Part shown: one piece after another, positions 34,210 through 47,064 of the stretch
How the letters are laid out: every line of letters begins with the position of its first letter
Position numbering within the stretch: the stretch's first letter is position 1
NCBI GenBank assembly: GCA_029204225.1
Contig: CM055110.1
Coordinates: forward strand, 32,426,299-32,490,298
Direction of reading: 5' to 3'
DNA length: 64,000 nucleotides
From: Diphasiastrum complanatum
Taxonomy: Eukaryota; Streptophyta; Lycopodiopsida; Lycopodiales; Lycopodiaceae
Notes under the pieces: model-generated
Databases searched by the model: none
What the model saw: only the letters and a program-made list of their open reading frames with translations
What the model was told of the DNA's origin: nothing
Program-made: the position numbers and the translations under genes

Positions 34210-34769
34210 TGTCATGTGCTGCATGTAATTAGCCCATGAGCTTACTAATGAATTGCCAAATATAGCCATGGGACTAAATTAGATTAGAACTAGTCAATAG
34301 GACAGTTAATAAAGTGGTTCAAACAACCTCGCTAGAATTGAGAATAGCTTCTTCTAATAATGGTTGTGAGGCCCAATTTAGCTAAATAAGGCCCCAAACT
34401 TATAGTAGAGGCACAAATGACCACTATAAATAGTTGAGGTCGTGCTAAATTTGGAGGCTTTTGTTCATTTTGTAATTTTGAGTTTTAAGAGATCTTGGAG
34501 CTTCTCTTGGAGAGCTTTCTTGATGGAGAAAATGGTTCATGTGCCTAAAATCACATGAGAGCTATGATCATGCTCTAGAGTTAGGCCCTATCTTGTGAAT
34601 GATCAATGATCATGAATAAAGATACCTTACTTTCCTATTTTGGTGAAGGTTTGCTACTTTTAGCTATCTTCTTGATTTTTGACTAGTTTCTTGATTTCTT
34701 GCATTTCCATTGTAATTTGATGTTTAATGAATGGATTAGATGTTTGAATGCTAAGGTTGTCACATGACA
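34210..34769 (+). repeat. 3' LTR of the pol-less element (560 bp)
   Basis: TGTCATGTGCTGCATG...GTTGTCACATGACA; collinear with the 5' LTR including the TATAAATAG box. Confidence 0.9.
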
Positions 34770-34773
34770 CTTT

Positions 34774-35015
34774 CAAGGACACTATATTTTTTGGGTAGAA
34801 ATACATTATACACTATTTTAAACTAATACCACTTGATCTTCAGATTTACAAAAAACAAGATCAATGGCTCCATCAAGAATTTTCTCTCAAACAAAATGAT
34901 AACGTATTTCGATGTGCTTGGTTCGAGCATGTAAAACTGGATTTTTGGCAAGGTGAATGCATCTTTGATTGTCGCAAGATATAGTAGTCGCATCCACCTG
35001 TGGTTGACCTAACCA
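34774..35015 (-). pseudogene. Copia RNase H C-terminal fragment, split by the pol-less element
   Basis: Minus-strand translation ISCDNQRCIHLAKNPVLHAR, TKHIEIRYHFV, DLVFCKSEDQV is the copia RNase H end (Asp of DNQ present). It runs into the LTR at 34769. Across the element, minus-strand text from 28842 down (TTKPCF, FLENRRFGICLI) may be its continuation, consistent with a nested insertion. Confidence 0.6.
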
Positions 35016-35856
35016 AACTCCCCTGCTAAAATTGGACTTACCGCTAAAAAGTTATGTAATTTTTAATGTGGACTCAAAAAATTATGATCAATAAAATCCC
35101 CATACTTTTGACTTGCCATAACGTTTTAACTGTAGTTTGAAAGTATGTCATGTAACATATCATTGGAAAGCACTCATCAGCGCTTTCTAGTGCACCTAAC
35201 TGCGCTTAAATTGGACTTACCACTAAAAAGTTGTCATTTTCAATGTGGACTCAAAACAATTATGAGTAATAAATTCTCCAAAAAGTGAAATGTACTACCA
35301 AAAGGTACAATAAAAATTGAGTTCTTCTTTTGAACCACCAAACCATGCTTTTAGCCAGGATCTATCTCCTAGAATCTAGGAATCTAGAAGGTCAACACTA
35401 GCCACCAATGATGATGTGGCAAATTTAGAATCTAAGCTAAATGGATTAGGATAAGCTCAATGAGTTGTCTCACATGTGCTGGAAGTGGCTTAGAGAGAGA
35501 AATCCACTATTGTGTACTTGATCTATGATGGATCCATTTTGATGCCAAGGATGAGCATTTGTTTGGGAGCAAAAGTTATCACTCTCTTACGCATGATATT
35601 TTGATGTGAATGTTTAAGAACTTGTTAGTGAGTATTTTCTTTCTTAGCTGTACACTCACACGTGTGAGGATGTGTGAGGACGTAGGATCATTAATCTTGA
35701 TCATTCTTGCTTGGAAGTGTAGTAATTGACAATGAAAGCTAGTTTTGAGTGCTCATCTTTAATCATCCAAGTTGCCAATCACTCTTATTGATCTAAAATA
35801 GATCTAATTAAGATCCATTTTTTTATTTTTATCACATATATGTCGAACATGTCTAG
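35016..35856. other. No gene seen; LTR-like debris
   Basis: 35030-35290 repeats internally (GCTAAAATTGGACTTACCGC and AAATTGGACTTACCACTAAA). CACACGTGTG at 35657-35666 resembles the palindrome in the copia LTRs. Boundaries cannot be set. Confidence 0.4.
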
Positions 35857-36656
35857 AACCCTCTTAAGTTGTGTACTTGAAAAATGGATATGAATGGTAT
35901 GTTGTCTGCGATGTACCAAAGCTATCTTCCACATACATTTTTTGCGCATGATAGTGATGGACATGCATCACATATTGTGTGTAGTTTCAGAAGCTAGCTT
36001 TGATCTGAATGACTAGCGAAGAAGCACTTTCTTGCTCTACAAATGGTTGCTTATATTCAAACTCTTTATTATAAATATGAAAGGATGATAACTTGTTTTG
36101 TTAACTATAGTACACAATGATCACTACTATCCTTCAAAGGATAGCATGACTGTTCGGTTGTTTTATGAGTAACGAAAGATTACGTACAAAGTCCAGAGAT
36201 GGAGTTGCTCTACTTTCATTTTATCATAAAAGTTACAACTCAGATACTTGCACGTTTTGGTTCTAATTAGTAAATCTCATGATTAAACTGACTGCTATCA
36301 TGCTATTGACTGGTTGCTATTTCAAAGAAAATACTAGTGTGATCAATCACTAATAGATATAACAAACGCTTCTTGTAGCATCGAATATTACTACAACCTT
36401 CTTTTTCGATTAGGTTTGATTTTGAACCATAAGACTATAAGCGTCTACATAGGTATGCACATAAACCCATTCACTCCTGATTGATGTAAGCGATCAATAA
36501 AAGGCTTTCTTTAATATGTGGAGTTCTGTTTTCACATTATGTGACAATAACATTACGAATGATTTGATTCTAAAGAAGGCAAGAGCAGTCGAAGGATTAA
36601 CATGGCATGTTCACAAGAAAACACATCTACGATCATCCATGTATGAGTTCTTCGAA
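35857..36656 (-). repeat. Inverted copy of 14603-15393
   Basis: Near-identical reverse complement, including the stretch around TATCATAAAAGTTACAACTC. It ends beside the copia protease at 36640. Confidence 0.9.
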
Positions 36657-37490
36657 ATCAGTAATTCTACTTACTGATAACAGATTCATTGAGAGTTTAG
36701 GTACATACAAAACATTTGATAGTGGTTTGATTTGATCATGTTGGAACTTCAATCTTATAGTGCCTTCACCTTTGATAGTATGTGTGCTATCGTCACCAAC
36801 ATGAACTAATTTCTTTGTACTATAAGGCATATAGGAGTGAAAATGCTCATGATGATTGGTCATATGTTGAGTAGCTCCCGAATCTAGAAACAAGAAATTA
36901 TCAACTTGCATCTTTTGGTCTTTGATCATAAACGCTCCTTTGTCCATGTTGATTGTAGGATATTGAGATGATACTATGACTACATTCGCCTATTGATCTG
37001 GTTGGTTATTGGCATTCTTTTCTTTTAGAATTTTGCAACCCTGAATCTCATGATTACTGCATTTGCAATACTTATAGAACTTCTTCTTCTTTGACTATGG
37101 ATTTGATAACTGCTCTTGACTCTGTGTCGGATTCTAATTCAATGTCGACTTCTTAGGGCTTTTCTTCTTCTGTCGCTTAGAGCCTTTATTGACATATAGA
37201 GCGTGACATAATGAAGTCAAAGAGGTGTCTTGACTTCTTCGATTATCTTCCTGCAACAATATAGTGATAACTCTAGTGAGAGTTAAATCTGAGTGTGTCG
37301 ATATGATCATCACCTAGTTTTCATATGTAGAAGGCAAGCTTGATAGCAATTTTATAATTGCATCTTGATTGTCAATGGTTGATCCGACATTTGCCATCTA
37401 TTGCAAGAGATTGTTAAACTGGTTAACGTGATTTTGAAGTGAATTACCATTTCACATCTTGAGTGTGAAGTGATGCAAAAAATAATGATG
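36640..37490 (-). pseudogene. Copia-4 gag (C-terminal part) and protease
   Basis: Minus strand: gag text SLQNHVNQFNNLLQ, NQDAIIKLLSSLPSTYEN, a zinc knuckle whose first Cys is lost (YKYCKCSNHEIQGC), then a 104-codon frame (36947-36633) with FLFLDSGATQHMTNHHEHF (protease active site intact), GEGTIRLKFQHDQ and NVLYVPKLSMNLLSVSRI. The gag N-terminus is missing and several stops interrupt gag. It is cut at 36640 by the inverted duplicate. It lies downstream of an LTR that belongs to the RT-RH half. Confidence 0.8.
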
Positions 37491-37604
37491 GAACGCAAAT
37501 TACAAATATCAATCAAGCTCTGAAACAAAACGAAACGAAACGAAGCAAAACTAGGCGAAACGAAGCGAAACTTGAACGAGTCTGATATTGACATTGCTAA
37601 AGCG

Positions 37605-38472
37605 AAATCAAATTAATCTTGAATGAAAATAATTCGGATGTATTTCAGATATGATTGCTGGTTACTGCCTGCTATATCATTCCTACAATCCTCCAGAAAG
37701 TAGACAGGCACTGTTGATCTACATCATAGATTAATACAACATTCAACAAAACTGAACCAGTGTGTGAAATTGATAAAACAAGTGAGTGAGATACACATGC
37801 GATAGCAGACAGTAGTTCATTTAAGATCAGACGAAATTGAGAGTGATATGTGCGTAATAGCTATAGTATCATCTGTTGATCCTCTTGATTTCGAGGGTTG
37901 TATGACAGACCCACACAATGCATTGGCGTGAGAGAGAATAGTGTTCTCTCACGAGTAGTGTCTCGCTTACTAGCGGACTTCTTGGATCTCTATAGATTCT
38001 GTTTACAAAATTGTCTCGCTCATAGGCGGACTTCTATTCTGTATATTTTCTATCTACTACTGTATGTATTTTATGCATCTAGTAATTGCATACATTCAGA
38101 GTAGCATATCTGATTGGATATATTAAACAATCTATCACTAATCATGGATTACAAGAGAGGTGGATTAGGCCTGTCCTAACGTTCTTCCTCTGACATCATC
38201 ATATCAGATCAGGATTTTTTGTACTTCATGGTACTTGCATGATCTTCATGATCCTTTGGAGCGTGAAGGTCAAAAGATGTCCGAAAGATTTTTCTGTCAC
38301 TTCGAGTCGTTTGACTTTCACATTTCTCCTGTTGTATCACAAACATTTTTCTTTCACAAACATTTCACGTTTGTGTCTTTTCGTCAAGATGTTCGCAAAC
38401 ATTTTTGCTTTGTGTCTTTTCGTCAAACTAAGAGCTGAAAGCTAGCAAAGCTTTGGTAATAGAAACATTTTG
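37605..38472 (-). repeat. LTR of Copia-4 (approximate)
   Basis: On the minus strand a purine tract (AGAGGGAGCTGAAGAAACAAAA) ending the RNase H side is followed by TGTTTCTATTACC, the likely LTR start. The other end is placed just before a TATCAGA motif resembling a primer-binding site (about 37590); a second candidate, TTTCAGAGCTTGA, lies near 37525. The interior contains repeated GACGAAAAGACACAAA text and GATGCATAAAATACATAC. Boundaries are inferred. Confidence 0.5.
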
Positions 38473-39990
38473 TTTCTTCAGCTCCCTCTTAAAGCATGGT
38501 AGCTTGATGACTCCAAGACTGCTCCTCTGTTTCTTGAATAAACATTTGTCTAAGGCCTTTGTAAAAATGTTAGCCACCATTTCCTTTGTTCCAATGAAAA
38601 TAGTCTGCAATATCTTCTTCTCGATCAGATCCCTTGTCAAGTGATACTTGATTGCGATGTGTTTTGTACTTGAGTGAAACACAAGATCCTTTGTCAGATG
38701 TATTGTCCATCTGCAAAATCAAAGGCTCATTCCTTGTTTCGTCCAGTTCGTCAAGGAATTGTTTGAGCCAAATGATTTCATTAGCCATCTTTGTTGCTGC
38801 AATGTACTCTGCTTCGTAGGATGACTGAGCCACAATGTTTTGTTTCTTGCTGACCTAGAGAATGGCTGCTCCTGACGTGATGGTGTATCCTCCTGAGACA
38901 CTTTTGCAGTTGTCCTTGAGAGATGCCCAGCTAGCATCACTGTAGGAATGCATCTGGAACCCTACATCACGAGAATAACACAAAAAAAAATCTTTTGTTA
39001 ATTGAAGGTATTGCAAAATTTGTTTCGCAATCTTCCAATGAGTTGAGCCTGGATTCGTATAGAATTGGCTTATCCTGAACATGGCATAAGCAATGTCAAG
39101 ATGTGTGTTATCTAGAAGGTACATCAATGATCCGATCATCTTCCTATATGGTGTAAGATGCATCAATTCTCTTTTTTCTTAAGTCTTCGAACAGTCTTCA
39201 TTCGTCACGATTGTTCCTGCAAGCATTGGAGTATTTGTTCTTTTGCAACCCAGCATCCGGAAATCTTCTGGGATTTTTTGGTATATCTGGACTAATGAAG
39301 GTACAATTTACCTCCCTCATAGTCCAATAAGTTCTTCACTTTTGCAGAATATCAAAGTGTCGTCCACATGTACAGCTACAATGATGATCTTCCCATCTAT
39401 AATTCTTACATAAACATTGGAATCAGCCATTAGTGGCTTGAATCCCATTAGTCTTTCTTATTATACCATTGTCGCGCTGATTGCTTCAGACCATAGATAC
39501 TCCTGTGCATTCTACATGCATAAGTGGGAAGAGAATTTGAAATGTAGCTTGGCGGTTGATCCATGCAGACTTCTTCGTCTAGCTCACCATGCAAAAACGC
39601 TGTTTTCTCATCCTTGACGTGAATCCTTAGATCATAAGCACCTGCATATGCAAACAGTTGACGTAGGGATGAACGTTTCACGACAGGAGAGAAGGTCTCA
39701 TCATAGTCAATACCATACCTCTAAGAAAATCCCTTTGCTACAAGTCTGGCTTTCTACTTAGAAATATCTCCATTTGGTCCATACTTCAGCTTGTATACCC
39801 ACTTGCATTTTACAGTCTTTCGCTTGTATATTAATGGCTACAACGTCCAGACCTGATTCTTCCTCATAATTCCATCTCCTCATTCATGGCTTGGATCCAT
39901 TTGTCCTTCTCTGGACATTCAATTGCTTCTTCGAATGTTTGTGGTTCTCCACTGAATCCACAAAACTCTTTTGATGTAGAAGCTGAGCTG
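38473..39990 (-). pseudogene. Copia-4 reverse transcriptase-RNase H
   Basis: Minus strand from 39990: GEPQTFEEAIECPEKDKWIQ, then in other frames CKWVYKLKYGPNGDI, SSLRQLFAYAGAYDLRIHVK, MDQPPSYISNSLPTYACRM, IYGLKQSARQWYN, the RT motif VHVDDTLIFCKSEEL (near 39358-39373), LTPYRKMIGSLMYLLD, and RNase H SYSDASWASLKDNCKSVSGG, SSYEAEYIAATKMANEIIWL. Multiple stops and shifts. Upstream integrase is missing because block B's GA tract begins right before RT. Confidence 0.85.
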
Positions 39991-40004
39991 CTTGGCACAA
40001 GTCC

Positions 40005-40198
<194 letters not shown>

Positions 40199-40282
40199 AG
40201 GCTCTTTTACACTCGATTTTGTTCAATTCCAAACAATACTATGACATTAATCAACTGTCCTCAAGGACATGTTTTTGTGCAC

Positions 40283-43200
40283 ACCCCCATCTCTTATAGT
40301 CGAAGGAGACAAACTCGAGCTAAACTCGATGTTGGACAATAAGTATGAATCAAATTTGCCTTTTGAAGCAACGCAGACCAAAATTGACATTTTTGATATG
40401 TACGCATCATACTCCAACTGTCGCGGGCGATCTACATCAAGTTTTAGCTACGTTGAGTGATTTCTCAATGGGCTAAGCTGAGTGACGAGTGATTGGTACC
40501 AAATTCAAGCAATTTAAATGTCTTGAAGTCAAAATTCTGCTAATTTCATCACTCAATGGACAATCATGAGTGATGAAGGCCAAAAATCCAACTATCTTGA
40601 ATGCTAAGTCGCAACTTCGGGCTATCTCATGTGATAGGAATCAAATATCATCAACAAGTCGTGGAACGCGATCAATTTGAATATACTAAACTCGATGCTG
40701 GACAATAAGGATGAATCGATGAGCCATGTAAAGTAACATGGACCAAAATTGGCTTTTCTAATATGTATACATCATACTCAAACTGCCACGAGTTGTTGAC
40801 ATCAAATTCAAGCCATCTTGTACGAGACAATTCCATCTCTAAGGGTCAAAACATATTGTCTCAAACTTTAGATTGATCAAGTCCAGACACTCAATCACTT
40901 TGATTACTTCAACATCAAATCTAAAGTTATCTTGTGTGATAGGGGGTCTGAAGTCGACAATTCTTAATATACTAGACTTGAAATTGGTTGAGTCTAATCA
41001 CTTGATCAGCCATGTCAATTGATAAGCACCAAAATCACATCTTAGGCATCTAATTTGATATATGTTAGTGATAGGCACCAACAAATACAATCATTCAATG
41101 TCTTCAAGTCAAAATTCAAGTAATAAGCACCAAAATCACATGCTAGGCATTGAATTTGAGCTATTTTGAGTGATAGGTACCAAATTCGAGTGACAAGGGC
41201 CAAAATGGGGCTATTTACTTTGATAGACATCTAGTTTGAGCTATCTCATGTGATGTTGGTCAATTATGATCACTCAATGAGATATTTGAAGTGATAGACA
41301 CCAAGATCGATTTGTCTCGCATGTAAGCATCGAATTCAAGTTACTTGAATGTTCTAAACTCATGATTCCACTAACTTGATCTCTCAATGGACAATCTCTA
41401 GCTATAATAAGGGCCAATATTGCAGTATTTCAAGTTGTCTATATTTTGAGTTATATCATGTGGTCCTTTGTCTATTCCATTGATAAGGGATAAAAAAATT
41501 ATCCATGCACAATGAATTCCAGTTATCTCTTTTGATAGGGATAAATTTCATTGACAAGGGGTTGAAGTCAATCTATCTTAATGTCCTAGACTTGGCATTG
41601 GGTGACAAGCTGCAAAATTGCTCGTTAGGCATCAAATTTTGGCTTTCCCAAGTGATAGGCACCAAATTTGATCTATTTGAGTTTTGTAAGCTCAACATAA
41701 ATCGGAGTCGGTCACTCTTTTTTGCAACGAGTGACAAGTGCCAAAATGGGATTGTATACATTGATAGACATCAAATTTGAGTGGCGTTTGTCAACTATAG
41801 TCATTGAATGAGCAATGTCAAGTGACAGGGACCAAAATCAACATGTAAACATCATATTAAAGTTACTTGTTGTTCTAAACTTGTGATTCCTCTAACTGGA
41901 TCTCTCAATGGACAATCTTGAGTGATAACGGCCAACATTGTGCCATCTCAAATGATAGAAAACGATTTTGAATTATATGGTGTGGTACGGGTCAATTCCA
42001 TTGATAAGGGATAAAAATAATCAATTTGAATGTACTAAACTCCATATTGGTCGATTTTGATCAGTCAATGATCTAAGTAAAGAGAAAGACATCGAATTTG
42101 GGCTATCCCAAGTGACAGGTACCAAATTTGAGCTTTCGCAATGTCTCGAAGTCAAAATGTTGCAAATTTCATCACTCCATGGACAATATCAAGTGAGAAA
42201 GGCTAAAAATTCAACTATCTTTAGTAATAGGTAGCAAATTTGAGCTAGGTCATGTGATAGGAATCAAATATCATCAATAAATGGTGGAACTTGAGCAAAT
42301 TTGATACTAAACTTGATGTTGGACTATAAGGATGAGTCAATGAGCCATGTAAAGCAACGTGGACCAAAATTGACTTTTCTCATATATGCACATCATACTC
42401 AAACTATTCACGGGTCAATTCCATTGATAAGAGATAAAAAATAATCAATTTGAATGCACTGAACTGCATATTGGTCGATTTTGATCACTTGATGAGCTAA
42501 GTCAAGAGAAAGGCATCAAGTTTGGGCTATTCCAAGTGATAGGTACAAAATTTGAGCTATGTGAATGTCTGGAAGTCAAAATTTTGCTAATTTCATCACT
42601 TAATGGATAATCTTGAGTGATAAAGGCCAATAATTCAACTATATTTTGTGCGATAGGTAGCAAATTTGAGCTATCTCATGTGATAGGGATAAAATATCAT
42701 CAATAAGTGGTGGAACTTGAGCAATGTGGATGTACTAAACTCGTTGTTTTACAATAAGTATGAATCAATGGGCCATGCAAAGCATCACAGACCAGAATTG
42801 ACTCTTGTCAAACTATCATGGGTGATTGAAGTCAAATTTGAGCTTTCGTTGTTCCACATTGAATTGCATGCAGCTTTCATTTGCTTTCCACCCAAACACT
42901 CTCAAGCACTTATCATAAGCTATCTCGAGTGGTACGAGCCAATCAATAAGAGATCGAAACTTTGGGCAAAAATCGAATGTCCTAAACTTGAGTTTCATCG
43001 AGTGATAATAATTCAAAGCAAACTTGTAGGATAGGCATATCAATCTATCTAGAGCAATAAACATCAAATTTGAGCTATTTTATTGTCTTGAATCAAATAC
43101 TACTCTGATTTGATCACCTGATGGACAATTTCAAGTAATAAGGGCCAAATTGATATCTCTCAAGTGATTGGCGTCAACTTTGAGCTATCGCAAGTGATTT

Positions 43201-43915
43201 ACATCAATTTGAGCCATCTCAAATGATAGGGGCCAATTCCATCAATGAGGGACCAAACATGCGCAATCTAAATTTTTGATCAAGTTTGATCACTTGATGA
43301 GCCATGTCAACCGGTAAGGATCAAAAATCACAACACATGCATCAAACATGAGCTATCACAAGTGATAACCATCAATTTGAGCTATTTGAATGTCCTAGAT
43401 TTGAGATTCCTTTAATTTTATCACTCAATGGGCAATTTTGAGTGATAAGGTCCAAAATCAAGCTACCTCGAGTGATAGACATATAATTTGAGCGATCTCA
43501 TAAATGGGGGTCAATTCCATCAATAAGGGATCAAATTCAAACAACCTAAATGCGCTAGATTTGATGTTCATTGAATTTGATCACGCAATGGGCCATGTCA
43601 AGTGATAAGGACCTAAAGTACACGTTGCACATTGAAATTGAGCTATCTTAGTCATTTGTATGAAATTTGAGCTATATAACTGTCCTAAACCCAAGATTCC
43701 TCTGATTTAATTACTCAATGGACAGTCTTGAGTGATAAGAGCCAAACTTAATACATGCCAAAATCTATCTCAATTGATAGGCATCAAATTTGGGCTATCT
43801 CAAGTGATAGGAACAATTTAACCCATATTAGATCAAATTAGAGCAATCTAAATGTCCTAAACTTGAGATTGATCGAGTTTGATCATTTTATGTCAAGTCA
43901 TAGGGACCAAAATTA
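40283..43915 (+). repeat. Degenerate tandem repeat array, block B
   Basis: Collinear with 18440-21910, with mostly single-base differences and a few local replacements (for example 42972-43160). Confidence 0.8.
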
Positions 43916-44641
43916 AGCTTTCTTGCGTATGGACATAAAATTGAATCTACTTGAATGTCCTGAACACAAGCTTACTCTGAGTTGAAAACTCTATTGACAA
44001 TCTCTAGTCATATATGACCTGGTCATAAGCTCCTTTTGTATTAAATGACTTCTTCTTTGGTCCTTACATTGGAATGATCATGCACAAAGCATGTGGACAC
44101 AAAGATTTCCAAAGCAAATGAAGTTTCATCTTTTATGACTCATATTCAAACTATTACAAAAATAGTTATCCAATGAAATTGCTTTATCAACAACAAATGT
44201 AGATTTCAAAGCATCCCATTTCATTGTCTTGTCATACAAAGTAATAAACACCACGAATCTTAAAGTTAAAGGTAAGAAACAAGTCACCTCATGTCTACTC
44301 CTACTTTCCAAAAAATATTCAAAGATAGTAGACTCTCCAATGCTCACCACCCTTGCAAGATGCACACTTGAATGGACAATTTGCATGCAATTTGATGACT
44401 CAACCATTGTCATTGAGGACTCCCTTGGAACTCTCATGCTTTGAGGCTGATCCTCAAGATCTTCCTCCTTTGGATGCTCCTCCTCAATTCAAGCAAGATC
44501 ACACTTCGCCAAGATCTCCTCTTGAGTTATCTCCTCCTTTGCCAAGCTCACCCACTCAAAGGCAACACTAGTTTCAATTTAAACAGTCTTCCATGTTTAA
44601 ATCCCTTTGCAATGAGATCTCTTCTTGTATCTAGCTAACTC
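43916..44641. other. Block B-specific sequence, unresolved
   Basis: A minus-strand frame of 103 codons (44126-44437) is open but has no recognisable family. It lies downstream of a copia gag start on the same strand and may be diverged copia sequence. Confidence 0.3.
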
Positions 44642-44794
44642 CTATGCACCTAGAGGTTCATCTTCATCTTCAATCAAGAACTCATAAAGGTCTTGGAGCA
44701 CCAAGAGTGACTCCATCCTAACCTTCCAAATAGCATAATTTGTAGAAGTCAATCTCTCACTAGCTTCTAGAAGGTATGCTCCAGCAGATCCCAT
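44642..44794 (-). pseudogene. Copia gag N-terminal remnant (50 codons)
   Basis: ATG to TAG on the minus strand: MGSAGAYLLEASERLTSTNY, AIWKVRMESLLVLQDLYEFL. This is the copia gag start (compare ERLTSSNYAMWKIRMESLLI in Copia-3) and shows the true start of that family's gag. The remainder of gag is not recognisable downstream. Confidence 0.75.
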
Positions 44795-44840
44795 CTTACT
44801 AGTGACTTCTACAAAGAAGAAATAGATTTGAATGACTTGA

Positions 44841-45158
44841 AACTCACAAAGGTCTCACACTTGCAGTGTTTCAAATTTGATTTCTAATCCAACAAATGGA
44901 CTTATAATCACAGTTCTATCACTCCCTCACAAAGCTGAAATGAAGATAAGATGAAGTGAAAACTACTTTCAAACAAATCTTGCCAAAAAATGAATTTGAT
45001 TGTCTCTAGAAACTCACTAAGGTCTCTCTCTTGTATTTTTTCACTCAAATTAGATTTCTAATCCAACAAATGGACTTATAATCTCAGTTCTAGCACTCCC
45101 TCACAAAGTTGAAATGAAGATAAGATGATGTGAAATCTACTTACAATCAAATCTTGTC
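44841..45158. repeat. Two-copy tandem repeat, about 170 bp period
   Basis: AACTCACAAAGGTCT...AAATCTTGCC at 44841-44984 and AACTCACTAAGGTCT...AAATCTTGTC at 45011-45158 are about 85 percent alike by eye. Likely the leader of the decayed copia element. Confidence 0.75.
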
Positions 45159-47064
45159 AATTTTGGCTATTTTTGGACAAGAACATGACTAAATCTCCCT
45201 CGCAATTTTTGATGTACTTTCAAGACCTGTAAAACAAGTTTAGAGAACCTGATTTCAGCCTAGATTAATTAGACTTCATGACTCTATGTCAAATCTAATC
45301 AATGGCACTCAATCTTGGTAGCTTATCCTAAGATTTCCAACAAAAATTACATCAAAAGCTCACAAATTGAATGTCTTTGGATCAAATGAATACCATGCAT
45401 TAAATGCAGGTTCAGAGGTGCCCACACATGTGGATAGTACAAATTTGGACCCCTACCAAGTTTGGGATCAAGCCCACACATGTGTACTACAGGCTGTAGT
45501 ACGGCCTTCAACCTGAGAAACAAGTAGAAATTGATTTGGTTTCATTTGGATCACAAAAGCTCAATGTACATAGTGAACTAGCTTGAGATTTCCAATGAGC
45601 TCCAAAATTTTTCTATCTTCTCACTATGGAGAGAGGGAATACATAGCAAATTCGACTTCCTTCTTGAAGTTAGGTGGATTTCCAGCATGTAATAAGGAAG
45701 TTAACTCACTCTCCTTGACCTTAAATGAAACACTAGTCTTTTTCCTAGAGTCATGTTTGGTAGATAGCTAGTTGGTCAAATTTTCACCTTAAACTTAGGT
45801 GTAGGTCCTATAAAGTATGGGATGACCACCAAATAGACATGACCAACTCTCTTGACTTGACCTAACCTATATTAGGAGTGAGTTTCCACGTGGCATCTTG
45901 GCATTACATGTGTGGAACCCAATTATACACAATATTTACAAAGTTCTACATGGTTTTTGATCAAGCTAGATTTGCCAATTTTTGGCAATTCTTCACACAA
46001 AATGCATGCCATTTTACAAAGATCATATAAGTATTTCTTAATCCTTATTAAATTCTAATATATATGAAAATGTACTATTTTAAAATTTTGATATTGATTA
46101 TTGCATCACTCTAATTTTGTGTGTTTTATAGTTGTCAATTTTTTTAAAATCTTGCCTTTGCATCCTGCATCTCATTTTGGACTTAATAAAGTTATGTGAA
46201 CGTACACTCTACATGGATGTACCTACTTTACTACACATACATTTCTTGCATATGAAAACAATAAACAAAAAATTCTCTGCTTTTAAAAAAAGTTGTTGTT
46301 TTTTAAAGGGTCAACTTGCTGTAAATTTTCTGCGAAGACAGTTTTTGGAGAAAGATGTCCGCTCCATTCCTATACTCTGATGGCTTTCCCAAACACATAC
46401 CCAAAGTTTGAATCAATAAAAACCCTATTGAAAAATGATAAATGCCTTATTAAGCTTTGTATCAAAATTTGAGCTTCGAAATTTTTTTTTGAGCCTTCAC
46501 CTCATAGAATCAGTAGGCTTTTGGCCCATGAGTTGCTAAAAAGCCTACAATTTTTTTTTATAGGTTGTGTTAAGTTAAAAAAAAAAAATCGACAAGCACT
46601 CTGACTCAATGCCCATGTAAATATGTTGAAAAAAAATACACACCTATCACCATTTAATGTTAATGAGGAAAGGGTCTACCTAAAAAATATGAGTGGGACT
46701 ATAATATAGAAGAAATTTATTTATAATTCAAAATGCATTTAGAAAATAAAATGTTATTAAATTGAAACATATACATTTTGAAACTAGAAAACTTTCCTAG
46801 TTAAAAACGGTACAAATGTACCTAGGAAATTAAGGTTTTTCCTACAAAGTAATGCACATGCATTTTTAACTAGAAAAAAAGATTTCCTAGTTAAAAGAGG
46901 TCCAAATCCACTTTTTAAGTAGGAAAAATCATGTGCAACTAGGAAATCTTGTTTTTTCCCTATATAGGATCTGATCAAAAGTTCCTTGTGTCCGTAAATG
47001 TTAACTATTGCAGCAGAATGTTATATAGGAATATCTGCTTACATTAAACTGAAGATATGCATAC
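45159..47064. other. No gene seen; includes P450 intron 2 side and a hairpin cluster
   Basis: AT-rich. 46781-46960 contains alternating TTTCCTAGTTAAAA and TTTTAACTAGAAA motifs able to pair in several hairpins. The part next to 47064 should be P450 intron 2; no exon 3 was found. Confidence 0.45.

Larger units (their letters stand above)
28843..34769 (+). mobile_element. LTR retrotransposon lacking recognisable pol, with captured ISWI fragment
   Basis: Two direct LTRs (28843-29401 and 34210-34769) with TGTCATGTG...CACATGACA ends, a tRNA-iMet-type primer-binding site right after the 5' LTR and a polypurine tract right before the 3' LTR. Flanks CTTTT and CTTTC are consistent with a 5 bp target-site duplication with one change. 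The 4.8 kb interior shows no protease, RT, RNase H or integrase motif on either strand. It holds an antisense ISWI gene fragment (30086-30663) and an acidic ORF (31942-33559). It is therefore non-autonomous and would need proteins from another element. It interrupts a minus-strand copia RNase H. Confidence 0.88.
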
